DNA from: Staphylococcus cohnii subsp. cohnii
GTDB taxonomy: Bacteria; Bacillota; Bacilli; Staphylococcales; Staphylococcaceae
DNA: 53,143 bases
Assembly (NCBI RefSeq): GCF_002902365.1
Contig: NZ_PPQC01000068.1
Span: forward strand, 43,932-97,074
Reading direction: 5' to 3'
This document shows, piece by piece, positions 28,331-38,383 of this stretch. The first letter of the stretch is position 1. Every line of letters begins with the position of its first letter. The position numbers and the translations under genes are program-made. Under the pieces are notes generated by a model, which was not told where the DNA came from, did no database searches, and saw nothing but the letters and a program-made list of their open reading frames with translations.

Positions 28331-28627
28331 ATGAACGATACTTTAATGAGCGTACAAATTATTCCTAAAACGACTAATGGTGAAGACGTAATACCTTACG
28401 TAGATGAAGCAATTAAAATGATAGATGATTCCGGTTTAGAATATCGTGTTGGACCACTAGAAACAACTGTGCAAGGTGAGATGAATGAATGCTTAATATT
28501 GATTCAAAAGCTTAATGAGCGAATGGTAGAACTAGAAATACCAAGTACCATCAGTCAAGTGAAATTTTATCATGTTCCTGAAGGTATCACGATTGAAACA
28601 TTAACTGGAAAATACGATGAAATCTAA
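28331..28627 (+). CDS. MTH1187-family thiamine-binding protein
   Basis: The 98-residue protein has a ferredoxin-like fold of the DUF77/MTH1187 family, related to the YkoF thiamine-binding domain. Characteristic stretches are SVQIIPKT near the start, YRVGPLETTVQGEMNE in the middle and the KFYHVPEG strand. It is cytoplasmic. AAGGGG precedes the ATG. It lies upstream of miaB-ymcA-thiW, where thiW encodes a probable thiamine-precursor transporter subunit, so a thiamine link is plausible though they are not one operon. Confidence 0.88.
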   Translation: MNDTLMSVQIIPKTTNGEDVIPYVDEAIKMIDDSGLEYRVGPLETTVQGEMNECLILIQKLNERMVELEIPSTISQVKFYHVPEGITIETLTGKYDEI

Positions 28628-28693
28628 GTGATTTTCATGTTAGATAGATATTGACGATTGATGATATAAAGATAAGATTAAATTATTAACTCT

Positions 28694-28753
28694 ATAAGGT
28701 GCATCGTTAATTTAGTTGAAGTTACTAAATAATACGTAAGTACCTTATTTTTT
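28694..28753 (+). terminator. Composite terminator after the thiamine-binding gene
   Basis: ATAAGGT (28694-28700) pairs with ACCTTAT (28742-28748), enclosing a second ATTTAGT/ACTAAAT hairpin. A T-run follows at once. The rest of the gap, to the miaB promoter at 28936, shows nothing further. Confidence 0.6.
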
Positions 28754-28935
28754 GTGGGTGAAACTAAGGCTAATTTTATACGACAATTTTATAATACTAG
28801 AGATACTTTTAAAGGTAATTACAATTTTTCGTGATGATTAATTACAAATTTCTGTTATTGGCTAATATATATTTAAGTAAAAAGAGTTATTGTTATATAA
28901 ATTGTTAAATCAAAGTTGATTATTGTATATGACTT

Positions 28936-28964
28936 TTGCACTTTAGTGCTAAATTTAATATAAT
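28936..28964 (+). promoter_or_regulatory. miaB promoter with internal palindrome
   Basis: TTGCAC (28936-28941) and a perfect TATAAT (28959-28964) are 17 bases apart. GCACTTTAGTGC (28938-28949), a stem-type inverted repeat, lies between -35 and -10 and could be an operator. ATTATAGAT, the half-site of the Rrf2 operator, occurs just downstream at 28974-28982. Confidence 0.65.
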
Positions 28965-29085
28965 GAAATAATGATTATAGATAAAGTTATAGAACTTTGA
29001 ACGACTCGATTGTTAAACAGCGAGATAGAATCTATTTTAAAGCGTTTGTTCTTAGTTTTTATGATATAGAAAGGGTTTTGTTAGC

Positions 29086-30627
29086 GTGAATGAAGAACAA
29101 AGAAAGCAAACTTCTATAGATGTGTTGGCCGAACGCGATAAGAAGACAAAAGATTATAGTAAGTATTTTGAGCATGTATACCAACCACCAAGTTTAAAAG
29201 AAGCACGTAAACGTGGTAAAGAAGAAATACATTATAATACCGATTTTCAAATTGATGAAAAATATCGTGATATGGGTAAAGGGAAGACGTTTTTAATAAA
29301 AACGTATGGTTGTCAAATGAATGCACATGATACAGAAGTCATGGCAGGTATTTTAAGTGCTTTAGGTTATCAAGCAACGGAAGAAATAAATGAAGCGGAT
29401 GTTATATTAATTAATACTTGTGCAATTCGTGAAAATGCAGAAAATAAAGTGTTTAGTGAGATTGGAAATTTAAAACACTTAAAAAAAGAAAAACCTGAAA
29501 CAGTCATTGGTGTTTGTGGTTGTATGTCACAAGAAGAATCAGTCGTCAATAAAATATTAAAATCATACCAAAATGTGGATATGATTTTCGGTACACATAA
29601 TATACACAGATTGCCTGAAATTCTTGAAGAAGCTTATTTATCGAAAGCAATGGTAGTGGAAGTTTGGTCTAAAGAAGGCGATGTAATTGAAAATTTACCT
29701 AAGGTTAGAAAAGGTAATATAAAAGCATGGGTTAATATCATGTATGGTTGCGACAAATTCTGTACATACTGTATTGTGCCATTTACACGAGGAAAAGAGC
29801 GGAGTAGAAGGCCACAAGATATTATTGATGAAGTTAGAGATTTAGCACGTCAAGGATATCAAGAAGTTACATTATTAGGTCAAAACGTTAATTCATATGG
29901 TAAAGATATTGATGGATTGGAATATGGACTTGGTGATTTACTTGAAGATATTTCAAAAATAGATATTCCGAGAGTACGTTTCACTACGAGTCACCCATGG
30001 GATTTTACTGATCGTATGATAGAAGTGATTGCTAACGGTGGAAACATTGTGCCGCATGTTCATCTACCTGTACAATCAGGAAATAATGCTGTACTTAAAA
30101 TTATGGGACGAAAATATACAAGAGAAAGCTATTTAGATTTAGTAGATCGTATTAAGTCTAAAATACCTGATGTTGCTTTAACAACAGATATTATTGTAGG
30201 TTATCCAAACGAAACAGCAGAACAATTTGAAGAAACATTAACACTATACGATGAAGTAGCATTTGAGCATGCATATACGTATATCTATTCACAAAGAGAT
30301 GGCACGCCAGCAGCAAAAATGCAAGATAATGTACCTTTAGAGGAAAAAAAGGCCAGACTACAACAGTTAAATAAAAAGGTAGCTTATTACTCTGAACAAG
30401 CTATGACACAATATGAAGGACAAACGGTTCAAGTTCTATGTGAAGGTGCTAGTAAGAAGGATGATACTGTACTTGCAGGTTATACAAATAAAAATAAACT
30501 CGTTAACTTTAAGGCACCTAAAGAGATGATTGGAAAAATTGTAGATGTAAAAGTTGATGAAGCAAAACAATTTTCGTTAAATGGTACATTTTTAGGAGCT
30601 AGTGAAAAAGCAGTGGTGACACAATAA
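29086..30627 (+). CDS. miaB: tRNA-2-methylthio-N6-isopentenyladenosine synthase
   Basis: MiaB adds the methylthio group to i6A37 of tRNAs reading UNN codons. It is a radical-SAM enzyme with two iron-sulfur clusters. The 513-residue protein has the N-terminal UPF0004 domain with its three cysteines (TYGCQMN, NTCAIR, GVCGC), the radical-SAM triad C222, C226, C229, and a C-terminal TRAM domain (about 440-505). The GTG start follows AAAGGG by ten bases. MiaA, which makes its substrate, is encoded at 43975. Confidence 0.97.
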   Translation: MNEEQRKQTSIDVLAERDKKTKDYSKYFEHVYQPPSLKEARKRGKEEIHYNTDFQIDEKYRDMGKGKTFLIKTYGCQMNAHDTEVMAGILSALGYQATEEINEADVILINTCAIRENAENKVFSEIGNLKHLKKEKPETVIGVCGCMSQEESVVNKILKSYQNVDMIFGTHNIHRLPEILEEAYLSKAMVVEVWSKEGDVIENLPKVRKGNIKAWVNIMYGCDKFCTYCIVPFTRGKERSRRPQDIIDEVRDLARQGYQEVTLLGQNVNSYGKDIDGLEYGLGDLLEDISKIDIPRVRFTTSHPWDFTDRMIEVIANGGNIVPHVHLPVQSGNNAVLKIMGRKYTRESYLDLVDRIKSKIPDVALTTDIIVGYPNETAEQFEETLTLYDEVAFEHAYTYIYSQRDGTPAAKMQDNVPLEEKKARLQQLNKKVAYYSEQAMTQYEGQTVQVLCEGASKKDDTVLAGYTNKNKLVNFKAPKEMIGKIVDVKVDEAKQFSLNGTFLGASEKAVVTQ

Positions 30628-30986
30628 TGTATGAAAAAGATGAAATATTAGCTGAAGCAGATAAACTCAGCCAACGTATTCAATCATTAGACACTGTCAA
30701 AGAATATCAAGCGATTGAACAGCAAATTCATCATAATAAAAATATTGAGACACGCATGAAAGACTTGAAAAAAACACAGAAACAGTCTGTTAATTTACAA
30801 AATTATGGTAAACATCAGGCGTTACGTCAATCTGAAAATAAAATTCAAGACATTGAGCAAAATATTAATGTTATACCTATTGTTGAAGAATTTAGAGAAT
30901 CACAAGCAGAAGCAAATGACTTATTGCAAATGATGATTAGTACGATGTCAAACCGTTTAAATGAAATTCAACAAGATAAAGATTAA
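30627..30986 (+). CDS. ymcA: YmcA/RicA, RNase Y-associated regulator
   Basis: The 119-residue, largely helical protein of the YlbF/YmcA family forms a complex with YlbF and YaaT that adjusts RNase Y cleavage in Bacillus and staphylococci. It contains the helical AIEQQIHHNKNIETRMKDLKKTQK stretch, quoted here only in part as family-typical: QIHHNKNIETRMKDLKK. The ATG overlaps the miaB stop by one base, so translation is coupled. Confidence 0.9.
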   Translation: MYEKDEILAEADKLSQRIQSLDTVKEYQAIEQQIHHNKNIETRMKDLKKTQKQSVNLQNYGKHQALRQSENKIQDIEQNINVIPIVEEFRESQAEANDLLQMMISTMSNRLNEIQQDKD

Positions 30987-31020
30987 TACGTAATACACTT
31001 GTAGAAAGGAAATGAGCAAT

Positions 31021-31509
31021 ATGAAAACAAGAAAATTAACACTGACTGCGATATTGATTGCTATTAATGTAGTGTTAAGTAGCATTGTTGTTATACCTTT
31101 AGGGCCTATTAAAGCGGCACCTATTCAACATCTAATCAATGTTATATGCGCGGTATTTGTGGGACCTTGGTTTGGTTTGGCACAAGCGTTTATATCTTCG
31201 TTGTTAAGAATGCTATTTGGCACAGGTAGTTTCTTTGCATTTCCTGGAAGTATGGTTGGCGTATTATTAGCAAGTGGTTTTTACTATTATCGAAAACATA
31301 TTTTTATGGCAGCAGTAGGTGAAGTTATAGGTACAGGTATCATAGGTAGTACCATGTGTATACCACTAGCATGGGTATTAGGTTTCGCTAACTTTGCTGT
31401 AAAGCCTTTAATGATAGCTTTTATTGCATCAAGTGTGATTGGTGCAATGATTAGTTACATCATTTTAATGATTTTGAAAAGAAAAGGTATTTTAAAACGC
31501 TTCTTATAA
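31021..31509 (+). CDS. thiW: ECF transporter S component, ThiW family
   Basis: The 162-residue membrane protein has about five or six hydrophobic helices and the family stretches IPLGPIKAAPIQHL and LGFANFAVKP. ThiW proteins are substrate-binding subunits of energy-coupling-factor transporters, thought to import the thiazole precursor of thiamine. The ATG at 31021 follows AAAGGA by about ten bases; the ATG at 31012 is too close to it. No TPP riboswitch is seen upstream. It lies 34 bases after ymcA and is probably co-transcribed. Confidence 0.87.
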   Translation: MKTRKLTLTAILIAINVVLSSIVVIPLGPIKAAPIQHLINVICAVFVGPWFGLAQAFISSLLRMLFGTGSFFAFPGSMVGVLLASGFYYYRKHIFMAAVGEVIGTGIIGSTMCIPLAWVLGFANFAVKPLMIAFIASSVIGAMISYIILMILKRKGILKRFL

Positions 31510-31522
31510 ATATGTAAATATG

Positions 31523-31625
31523 AAAAGGTTAAGTTTCATTACTTTTAACATATAAAAGAATTAATTATAATGTAGATTTGTAATTAACTATTTGTATGTG
31601 CATATGAGACTTAATCTTTTTTATT
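31523..31625 (+). terminator. Composite thiW terminator
   Basis: A 17-bp outer stem with G-T pairs (31523-31539 with 31604-31620) encloses a 10-bp hairpin (31561-31570 with 31578-31587). A T-run follows the outer stem. Confidence 0.7.
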
Positions 31626-31791
31626 TTATAAATATCATTTATCAATCAGCAAATTCATGAAGTTTTTATATCAATCTGCCCCTGTAAGCATAAGCGTAAA
31701 AACTAAAGTTATGTTAAAATTTAAGAGTTAAATGGACAATAAAATCTCGAGAATATGGTTTGACAGTACAAAACGATATAGTGGTAAAACC

Positions 31792-31857
31792 CCTGATATA
31801 AAGCATAGATATCAATCAGGTGAACAATTGAGGAGTCATCTGATTTAATGATTCACC
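31792..31857 (+). promoter_or_regulatory. Alternative hairpins in the mutS leader
   Basis: CCTGAT (31792-31797) can pair with ATCAGG (31815-31820), and GGTGAA (31819-31824) with TTCACC (31852-31857). The two stems share bases 31819-31820, so they compete. There is no T-run. A TTGACA at 31760 has no good -10. The remaining 31625-31932 sequence shows no gene. Confidence 0.25.
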
Positions 31858-31931
31858 ATACATAAGTGAAGATTTATTTAATATATTTTAAATTATAGTG
31901 AGAAACTAATAGAAGGATTGTGAAAGATTAA

Positions 31932-34574
31932 ATGACTAACCAAACGCCAATGATGCAGCAGTATTTAAAAATAAAATCACAATATCAAGATTGTTTATTA
32001 TTTTTTAGATTAGGCGATTTTTATGAAATGTTTTTTGAAGATGCAAAAGAAGCATCTAGAGTTCTAGAAATAACATTAACGAAACGAGACGCTAAAAAAG
32101 AAAACCCCATTCCTATGTGTGGTGTACCTTACCATTCAGCAGATGGCTATATCGAAACATTAATTAATAATGGATATAAAGTTGCTATTTGCGAGCAAAT
32201 GGAAGACCCTAGACAAACAAAGGGAATGGTAAAACGTGAGGTAGTTAGAATCGTTACGCCAGGTACGGTTATGGATCAGGGAGGCGTAGATGAAAAACAA
32301 AACAATTATATTTTGAGCTTTGTACAAATAAATGATTGTTATGCACTAAGTTATTGTGATGTGTCTACAGGAGAACTTAAAGTAACATCTTTTAACGATC
32401 AAGCTACATTAATTAATGAAATAACAACAATTAATCCAAATGAAATTGTGGTAAATACACATATAGATGAGGAATTAAAACGTCAAATTAGTTTGACAAC
32501 TGAAACAATTACAGTATTGAATGAAATATCAAATGCAGAATATGCAGTTAATACAAGTAATGATCAATCATTATATAATGCAACTCAGTTATTACTTGAT
32601 TATATTTTCCATACGCAAAAACGAGATCTATCTCATATAGAAACTGTTGTAAAATACGAAGCAGTAGATTTTATGAAAATGGACTTTTATGCAAAACGTA
32701 ATTTAGAACTGACAGAAAGCATACGCCTAAAAAGTAAAAAAGGAACATTGCTATGGTTGATGGATGAAACTAAAACCCCAATGGGTGCAAGAAGATTAAA
32801 ACAGTGGATTGATAGACCGTTAATCCATAAAAATCAAATTGAATCTCGATTAGATACAGTTGAGCAATTTATTGACTTTTTTATAGAGAGAGATACTTTG
32901 AGAGAACATCTTAATCAAGTATATGACATCGAGCGACTAGTCGGTCGTGTAAGTTATGGGAATGTAAATGCTAGAGATTTAATTCAGTTAAAACATTCCA
33001 TTTCTGAGATACCCAATATTAAACAATTATTAGATGGTTTAGATACAGAAACTACTGAACAATTTAAAGCACTTGAACCTTTAGATGAATTACTAACATT
33101 ATTAGAAAATAGTTTGAAAGAAGAACCACCCATCTCTGTTAAAGAAGGTGGATTATTCAAAAAAGGATTTAATCAGGAGCTTGATGAATATTTAGAAGCA
33201 TCGAAGAATGGTAAATCTTGGTTGGCTGAACTGCAGACAAAGGAACGTCAACGCACTGGTATTAAATCACTGAAGATTAGTTTTAACAAAGTCTTTGGAT
33301 ATTTTATTGAAATTACAAGAGCCAACTTGCAAGGTTTTGATCCTTCTGCATATGGTTATCATCGTAAACAAACTTTATCAAATGCAGAACGATTTATTAC
33401 GGATGAATTAAAAGAAAAAGAAGATATTATTTTAGGTGCTGAAGATAAAGCGATTGAATTAGAATATCAATTATTTGTTCAATTAAGAGAGCAAATAAAA
33501 ACATATACGGAGCGCTTGCAAAAACAAGCGAAAAACATTTCTGAATTGGATTGTTTACAAAGTTTTGCAGAAATAGCTCAAAAATACAATTATGCAAGAC
33601 CTGCGTTTAGTGAAGACAAAACACTTAAATTAACAAATTCGAGACATCCAGTTGTAGAACGTGTCATGGATCACAACGACTACGTGCCAAATGATTGTAA
33701 ATTAGATCAAGATACGTTTATTTATTTAATTACAGGACCTAATATGTCAGGGAAATCTACTTATATGAGACAAGTTGCAATTATAAGTATTATGGCACAA
33801 ATGGGCGCATACGTACCTTGTGAAGCAGCTGTATTACCAATCTTTGACCAAATATTTACAAGAATTGGTGCTGCAGATGATTTAGTTTCTGGTAAAAGTA
33901 CATTTATGGTTGAGATGTTGGAGGCACAAAAAGCACTTGCTAATGCTACAGCAGATAGTTTAATCATTTTTGATGAAATAGGTAGAGGTACTTCTACTTA
34001 TGATGGATTGGCTTTGGCACAAGCTATGATTGAATTCGTTGCACATACTTCTCATGCCAAGACATTATTCTCTACGCATTATCACGAATTAACTACATTA
34101 GATCAGTCGTTGCCTTCGTTGAAAAATGTTCATGTTGCAGCAAATGAATACAAAGGTGAGCTTATCTTCTTGCATAAAGTTAAAGATGGAGCTGTCGATG
34201 ATAGCTATGGTATCCAAGTTGCGAAGTTAGCACATTTACCAGAAGCAGTTATCTCACGCGCACAAGTAATTCTAGATGCATTTGAACAAAATAATAATCA
34301 AGAACAAACGACAAATGAAGATGTTAACGTTATTAAAGCAGGTGTGGAAGCACAATCTTTAGAAAAACCAATTGTAGCAGAAAATGATTACAACTATAGC
34401 AATGACAAACAAAAACATAATAGCAACCAGTTTGAACAAGCAGCTTTTGATTTGTTTGATTATCCAGCAGCACAAAGTGAAATAGAGAATGAAATTAAGC
34501 AATTAAATTTATCGAATATGACACCGATAGAAGCCCTAGTAAAACTTAGTGAATTACAGAATCAGTTAAAGTAG
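31932..34574 (+). CDS. mutS: DNA mismatch repair protein MutS
   Basis: MutS recognises mismatches and small loops and recruits MutL. The 880-residue protein has the mismatch-contact F30-x-E32 in GDFYEMF, connector and lever domains, a clamp region near 440-560, and an ATPase with Walker A GPNMSGKS at 602-609 and DEIGRGTST near 676-684. The C-terminal 90 residues carry a Q/N-rich linker. mutL follows after 15 bases. Confidence 0.98.
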   Translation: MTNQTPMMQQYLKIKSQYQDCLLFFRLGDFYEMFFEDAKEASRVLEITLTKRDAKKENPIPMCGVPYHSADGYIETLINNGYKVAICEQMEDPRQTKGMVKREVVRIVTPGTVMDQGGVDEKQNNYILSFVQINDCYALSYCDVSTGELKVTSFNDQATLINEITTINPNEIVVNTHIDEELKRQISLTTETITVLNEISNAEYAVNTSNDQSLYNATQLLLDYIFHTQKRDLSHIETVVKYEAVDFMKMDFYAKRNLELTESIRLKSKKGTLLWLMDETKTPMGARRLKQWIDRPLIHKNQIESRLDTVEQFIDFFIERDTLREHLNQVYDIERLVGRVSYGNVNARDLIQLKHSISEIPNIKQLLDGLDTETTEQFKALEPLDELLTLLENSLKEEPPISVKEGGLFKKGFNQELDEYLEASKNGKSWLAELQTKERQRTGIKSLKISFNKVFGYFIEITRANLQGFDPSAYGYHRKQTLSNAERFITDELKEKEDIILGAEDKAIELEYQLFVQLREQIKTYTERLQKQAKNISELDCLQSFAEIAQKYNYARPAFSEDKTLKLTNSRHPVVERVMDHNDYVPNDCKLDQDTFIYLITGPNMSGKSTYMRQVAIISIMAQMGAYVPCEAAVLPIFDQIFTRIGAADDLVSGKSTFMVEMLEAQKALANATADSLIIFDEIGRGTSTYDGLALAQAMIEFVAHTSHAKTLFSTHYHELTTLDQSLPSLKNVHVAANEYKGELIFLHKVKDGAVDDSYGIQVAKLAHLPEAVISRAQVILDAFEQNNNQEQTTNEDVNVIKAGVEAQSLEKPIVAENDYNYSNDKQKHNSNQFEQAAFDLFDYPAAQSEIENEIKQLNLSNMTPIEALVKLSELQNQLK

Positions 34575-34589
34575 AGGTGAGGTCATTTA

Positions 34590-36527
34590 ATGGGTAAAAT
34601 AAAAGAATTACAGACATCCTTAGCAAATAAAATAGCAGCTGGTGAAGTAGTGGAAAGACCTGGATCAGTTGTAAAAGAACTATTAGAAAATGCAATTGAT
34701 GCACAAGCAACAGAAATAAATATAGAGGTTGAACAATCAGGCGTCGCTTCTATACGTGTTGTTGACAACGGTACTGGTATTGAAATCGATGATTTAGATT
34801 TAGTATTCCATCGTCACGCAACAAGCAAATTGGATGCAGATGATGATCTGTTTCATATTCGTACATTAGGCTTTCGTGGCGAGGCATTAGCTAGTATTTC
34901 ATCAGTTTCTAAGGTGACCTTGAAAACATGCACAGATAATCAAGAAGGCCAAGAAATATATGTAGAAAATGGCGAGGTTTTAAATCGAAAACCAGCTAAA
35001 GCAAAAAGAGGCACAGATATTTTAGTGGAGTCACTATTTTATAATACGCCAGCACGATTAAAATATATTAAAAGTCTATATACCGAACTAGGTAAGATAA
35101 CAGATATAGTAAATCGTATGGCCATGAGTCATCCTGATATACGTATTTCGCTTGTATCTGATGGTAAAACAATAATAAAAACAAATGGATCTGGTAGAAC
35201 AAACGAAGTGATGGCTGAAATTTATGGTATGAAAATTGCTAAAGACTTAGTGCATGTTACTGGGGATACAAGTGATTATCATTTAGAGGCTTATTTTGCG
35301 AAACCTGAACATTCTAGAAGCAATAAGCATTATATCTCTATCTTTATTAACGGAAGATATATTAAGAATTTCTTGTTAAATAAAGCGATTTTAGAAGGTT
35401 ATCATACTTTATTAATGGTTGGTCGTTACCCAATTTGCTATATCAATATTGAAATGGATCCGATATTGGTCGATGTCAATGTTCATCCAACTAAATTAGA
35501 GGTAAGGTTATCAAAAGAAGACCAGCTCTATGAATTAATCGTAAACAAAATTCGTGAAGCTTTTAAAGATCGCATTTTAATTCCTCAAAATGATATGGAT
35601 AAAATGACGAAGAAAAACAAGGTATTAAACCAATTTGAGCAACAGAAAATGGATTTTGAAAAACGCCAACAACAAAATAACTTTGAGCAAAATATTGAGC
35701 AAACAGCTGATTCAAACATGCATAATGAAAATGACACAAGTGTAGGAAATGAAGCATCTTATATAAATCAACACAATGATGAACAAAATCGTATTCAAGA
35801 ATCACAAAATGATTATAAGAAAATACAAAATGAACTACTTTATGATTTAGAAACAACCAATAATGATGCTACTGATAATGAAGTCTCAGTTGAAGATAAT
35901 AGTGATAATGATATTAAAGGTCATGTGAGTGCTTCACCAACTCGTCGAATACCCTACATGGAAATTGTTGGACAAGTGCACGGTACCTACATTATCGCTC
36001 AAAATGAAAATGGTATGTTTATGATTGACCAACACGCAGCTCAAGAAAGAATAAAGTATGAATATTTCAGAGAAAAAATTGGTGATGTTGTAAATGAAAG
36101 TCAAAATTTATTAATCCCGTTAACTTTCCATTTCTCAAAAGATGAATTAATGATTATTAATCAGTACAAAGATGAATTAGATAAGGTAGGGGTGCATTTA
36201 GAACCATTTGGTGGGCATGATTATATTGTAGATAGCTATCCTGTATGGTTTCCGCAAGAAGAAGCAGAAGAAATCATCAAAGATATGATTGAATATGTAC
36301 TAGAACATAAAAAAGTCGATGTTAGAAAAATTCGTGAAGAAGCTGCGATTATGATGAGTTGTAAAAAATCAATTAAGGCTAACCACTATCTAAAAAATAA
36401 TGAAATGGCAGATTTAGTCAATCAGTTGAGAGAGACTGAAGATCCATTCACCTGTCCGCATGGAAGACCCATTATTATTAATTTCTCAAATTATGAATTA
36501 GAACGTCTATTTAAACGTATTGTCTAA
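34590..36527 (+). CDS. mutL: DNA mismatch repair endonuclease MutL
   Basis: The 645-residue protein has a GHKL ATPase N-terminus ([22 protein letters not shown]). A long low-complexity N/Q-rich linker covers about 345-445. The C-terminal endonuclease domain has the metal motif [12 protein letters not shown] starting at D480, then [12 protein letters not shown] and CPHGRP. It is thus the nicking type of MutL found in organisms without MutH. AGGTGAGG precedes the ATG. glpP starts ten bases after its stop. Confidence 0.98.
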   Translation: MGKIKELQTSLANKIAAGEVVERPGSVVKELLENAIDAQATEINIEVEQSGVASIRVVDNGTGIEIDDLDLVFHRHATSKLDADDDLFHIRTLGFRGEALASISSVSKVTLKTCTDNQEGQEIYVENGEVLNRKPAKAKRGTDILVESLFYNTPARLKYIKSLYTELGKITDIVNRMAMSHPDIRISLVSDGKTIIKTNGSGRTNEVMAEIYGMKIAKDLVHVTGDTSDYHLEAYFAKPEHSRSNKHYISIFINGRYIKNFLLNKAILEGYHTLLMVGRYPICYINIEMDPILVDVNVHPTKLEVRLSKEDQLYELIVNKIREAFKDRILIPQNDMDKMTKKNKVLNQFEQQKMDFEKRQQQNNFEQNIEQTADSNMHNENDTSVGNEASYINQHNDEQNRIQESQNDYKKIQNELLYDLETTNNDATDNEVSVEDNSDNDIKGHVSASPTRRIPYMEIVGQVHGTYIIAQNENGMFMIDQHAAQERIKYEYFREKIGDVVNESQNLLIPLTFHFSKDELMIINQYKDELDKVGVHLEPFGGHDYIVDSYPVWFPQEEAEEIIKDMIEYVLEHKKVDVRKIREEAAIMMSCKKSIKANHYLKNNEMADLVNQLRETEDPFTCPHGRPIIINFSNYELERLFKRIV

Positions 36528-36537
36528 GGAGGAATTC

Positions 36538-37074
36538 ATGTTGAAACCGCATATTTTACCTGCAGTTCGCTCAATGAAAGATTTAGAAAAATTAACCATG
36601 ACAGATTATAAGGAATGTGTCATGTTAGATGCGCATATTGGGCATGTTAAAAGTATCATGGGTCTATTAAACAAGAATAATATTGAAACATACATGCATA
36701 TCGATTTAATCAAAGGTATGAGCCATGATGAATTCGCGTGTGAATATATTATTCAAAATTATCATCCTAAAGGCATCGTTTCAACCAAGACAAAAGTAAT
36801 TAACAAAGCAAAATCATTAAATACGACAACTGTGTTCAGAGTATTTGTATTAGATAGCCATGCATTATCTAGAAGTATTGAATTAATTAAGCGTGTAGAA
36901 CCAGATTTTGTGGAAGTTTTACCAGGAGTTGCTACAAAAGCCATACGTATCATTAACGAAGAAACGAATACTGCTGTAATTGCTGGTGGACTCATTAACA
37001 GCAAAGAAGAAGTAGACATTGCAGTTTCAAATGGTGCAAAATACATTACAACTAGTGATCGATCGTTATGGTAA
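36538..37074 (+). CDS. glpP: Glycerol uptake operon antiterminator GlpP
   Basis: GlpP is activated by glycerol-3-phosphate and binds nascent leader RNA to prevent termination before glpFK and glpD. The 178-residue protein has a TIM-barrel-like fold with VMLDAHIGHVKSI and the C-terminal VIAGGLINSKEE phosphate-binding region. A TTG at 36520 is in frame, but the ATG at 36538 follows AGGAGG by four bases and gives the normal length. Candidate targets lie at 38275-38365 and 40925-41004. An S66 peptidase gene separates it from glpF. Confidence 0.94.
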   Translation: MLKPHILPAVRSMKDLEKLTMTDYKECVMLDAHIGHVKSIMGLLNKNNIETYMHIDLIKGMSHDEFACEYIIQNYHPKGIVSTKTKVINKAKSLNTTTVFRVFVLDSHALSRSIELIKRVEPDFVEVLPGVATKAIRIINEETNTAVIAGGLINSKEEVDIAVSNGAKYITTSDRSLW

Positions 37075-37176
37075 TCTAATCAGATGATATAACTAAAACA
37101 ATAAAAGTTAAGTATTTTGATATCATCAATATATTTGCGAGAGACTGCTGTGTACGAGTATAGGGAGTTGTTGATA

Positions 37177-38211
37177 ATGAGAAAACCAATGCAATTAAAA
37201 GAAGGAGACACTGTTGCGATTGTGTCTCTTTCTTCTGGTTTAGCAGGTGAAAGTGATATATTATGGCGAACGCGACAAGGCATTCATCGTTTGGAAAGTG
37301 AGTTTGGTTTAAAGGTCAAAGTAATGCCCCATGCACTCAAAGGTGTAACGTTTATTCACAATCACCCAGAATGTAGAGCAAAAGATTTAAATGAAGCAGT
37401 AAAAGATCCAGAAGTTAAAGCGATTATTAGTTGTATTGGTGGAGAAGATGCGATACGCATTTTACCTTATGTAGATTTGCAGGCAATTGCAACAAATCCT
37501 AAAATATTCAGTGGTTATTCAGATACAACTACTGTACATTTGATGTTTTATAAAATGGGGATAGTTAGTTTTTATGGGCAGGCATTACTTACTGATTTTG
37601 CAGAAAATATTGCAATGGATACATATACTGTAGAGAATATTAACAAGTGTTGGTTTAATACAAATAAAATTGGAACAATAGCACCAGCATTTTATATACG
37701 ACCATACGGATTAAAGTGGGATATAAAAAATAAAAACAGGTGTAGACTTGAAATAATGCAAAATGGATACGAAATTTTAAAAGGTAATAAAAAAGTAAGA
37801 GGCCATCTTTTAGGCGGGAATCTAGAAACTTTTGTTGACTTACGTCATACTTCAATATTTCCTGAAATTGAGGCTTTTAATGGAGCGATATTATTTTTAG
37901 AAACATCAGAAGACACACCGACACCGGAAATGTTTGCTGAATATTTAGAGCAATTGCTGGAGCATGGTATTTTAAATCGTCTGAATGGCATGATTTTTGG
38001 CAAGCCTTTTAACAATGTATATTATGAAAATTATAAAAAAGAAATATTAAAAATAATTAAAAAATGCAATAATCCTAAAATGGTTGTTTTTTATAATTTA
38101 TCATTTGGTCACAATGAACCCAAACATGCCATTCCTTATGGGTTGATGGCACAAATTGATCCATTAACCGGTCAGTTTAGTATCGATGAAAACAGTGTAG
38201 TATTCACTTAA
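37177..38211 (+). CDS. S66 family peptidase (LD-carboxypeptidase/MccF-like)
   Basis: The 344-residue cytoplasmic serine peptidase has the nucleophile S115 in GYSD, a glutamate in FLETSEDTP, and a C-terminal histidine region (SFGHNEPKHAIPYG). S66 enzymes either trim murein tetrapeptides (LdcA) or cleave microcin C-type toxic peptides (MccF). The sequence resembles the MccF branch more. The frame is open from 37117; ATG 37177 follows AGGGAG by nine bases. An 8-bp inverted repeat (37083-37090 with 37120-37127) lies upstream. It separates glpP from glpF, which I recall as adjacent in S. aureus. Confidence 0.87.
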   Translation: MRKPMQLKEGDTVAIVSLSSGLAGESDILWRTRQGIHRLESEFGLKVKVMPHALKGVTFIHNHPECRAKDLNEAVKDPEVKAIISCIGGEDAIRILPYVDLQAIATNPKIFSGYSDTTTVHLMFYKMGIVSFYGQALLTDFAENIAMDTYTVENINKCWFNTNKIGTIAPAFYIRPYGLKWDIKNKNRCRLEIMQNGYEILKGNKKVRGHLLGGNLETFVDLRHTSIFPEIEAFNGAILFLETSEDTPTPEMFAEYLEQLLEHGILNRLNGMIFGKPFNNVYYENYKKEILKIIKKCNNPKMVVFYNLSFGHNEPKHAIPYGLMAQIDPLTGQFSIDENSVVFT

Positions 38212-38238
38212 GTTGTGACAACTTTTCTACAAAAACAT

Positions 38239-38268
38239 TTGACAACGCTTACAACAACGGTGTAAGAT
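38239..38268 (+). promoter_or_regulatory. glpF promoter with overlapping cre site
   Basis: TTGACA (38239-38244) and TAAGAT (38263-38268) are 18 bases apart. TGACAACGCTTACA (38240-38253) matches the CcpA cre consensus TGWNANCGNTNWCA in full and covers the -35. Glucose repression of glpFK by CcpA follows as an inference. Confidence 0.8.
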
Positions 38269-38274
38269 AAACTC

Positions 38275-38367
38275 AAGTTAATATTTAGAACAGAGATGGG
38301 AGATTTCTACAGTAATTAAACCGGTGGTTCACAACTGGATATAATTGTAGGGGTCTCCCTGTCTTAT
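38275..38367 (+). promoter_or_regulatory. glpF leader with GlpP-type antitermination elements
   Basis: The 11-mer AAGTTAATATT (38275-38285) lies at the predicted transcript start and also occurs at the glpD start. A hairpin follows: GGGAGA (38298-38303) with TCTCCC (38354-38359), then TGTCTTATTTT. This is the layout of a terminator overcome by GlpP. glpF starts 25 bases later. Confidence 0.7.
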
Positions 38368-38383
38368 TTTAGGAGGAGTCTTT

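Noticed and set aside
30987..31020. TPP riboswitch before thiW
   Set aside because: The gap is only 34 bases, far too short for a THI-box.
31760..31765. TTGACA as a mutS promoter -35
   Set aside because: No -10 occurs at 16-19 bases; the TATAGT-like box is only about 11 bases away.
35563..35856. A 97-codon minus-strand frame in mutL
   Set aside because: It is opposite the low-complexity N/Q-rich linker; the H/F/V-rich product is a composition artefact.
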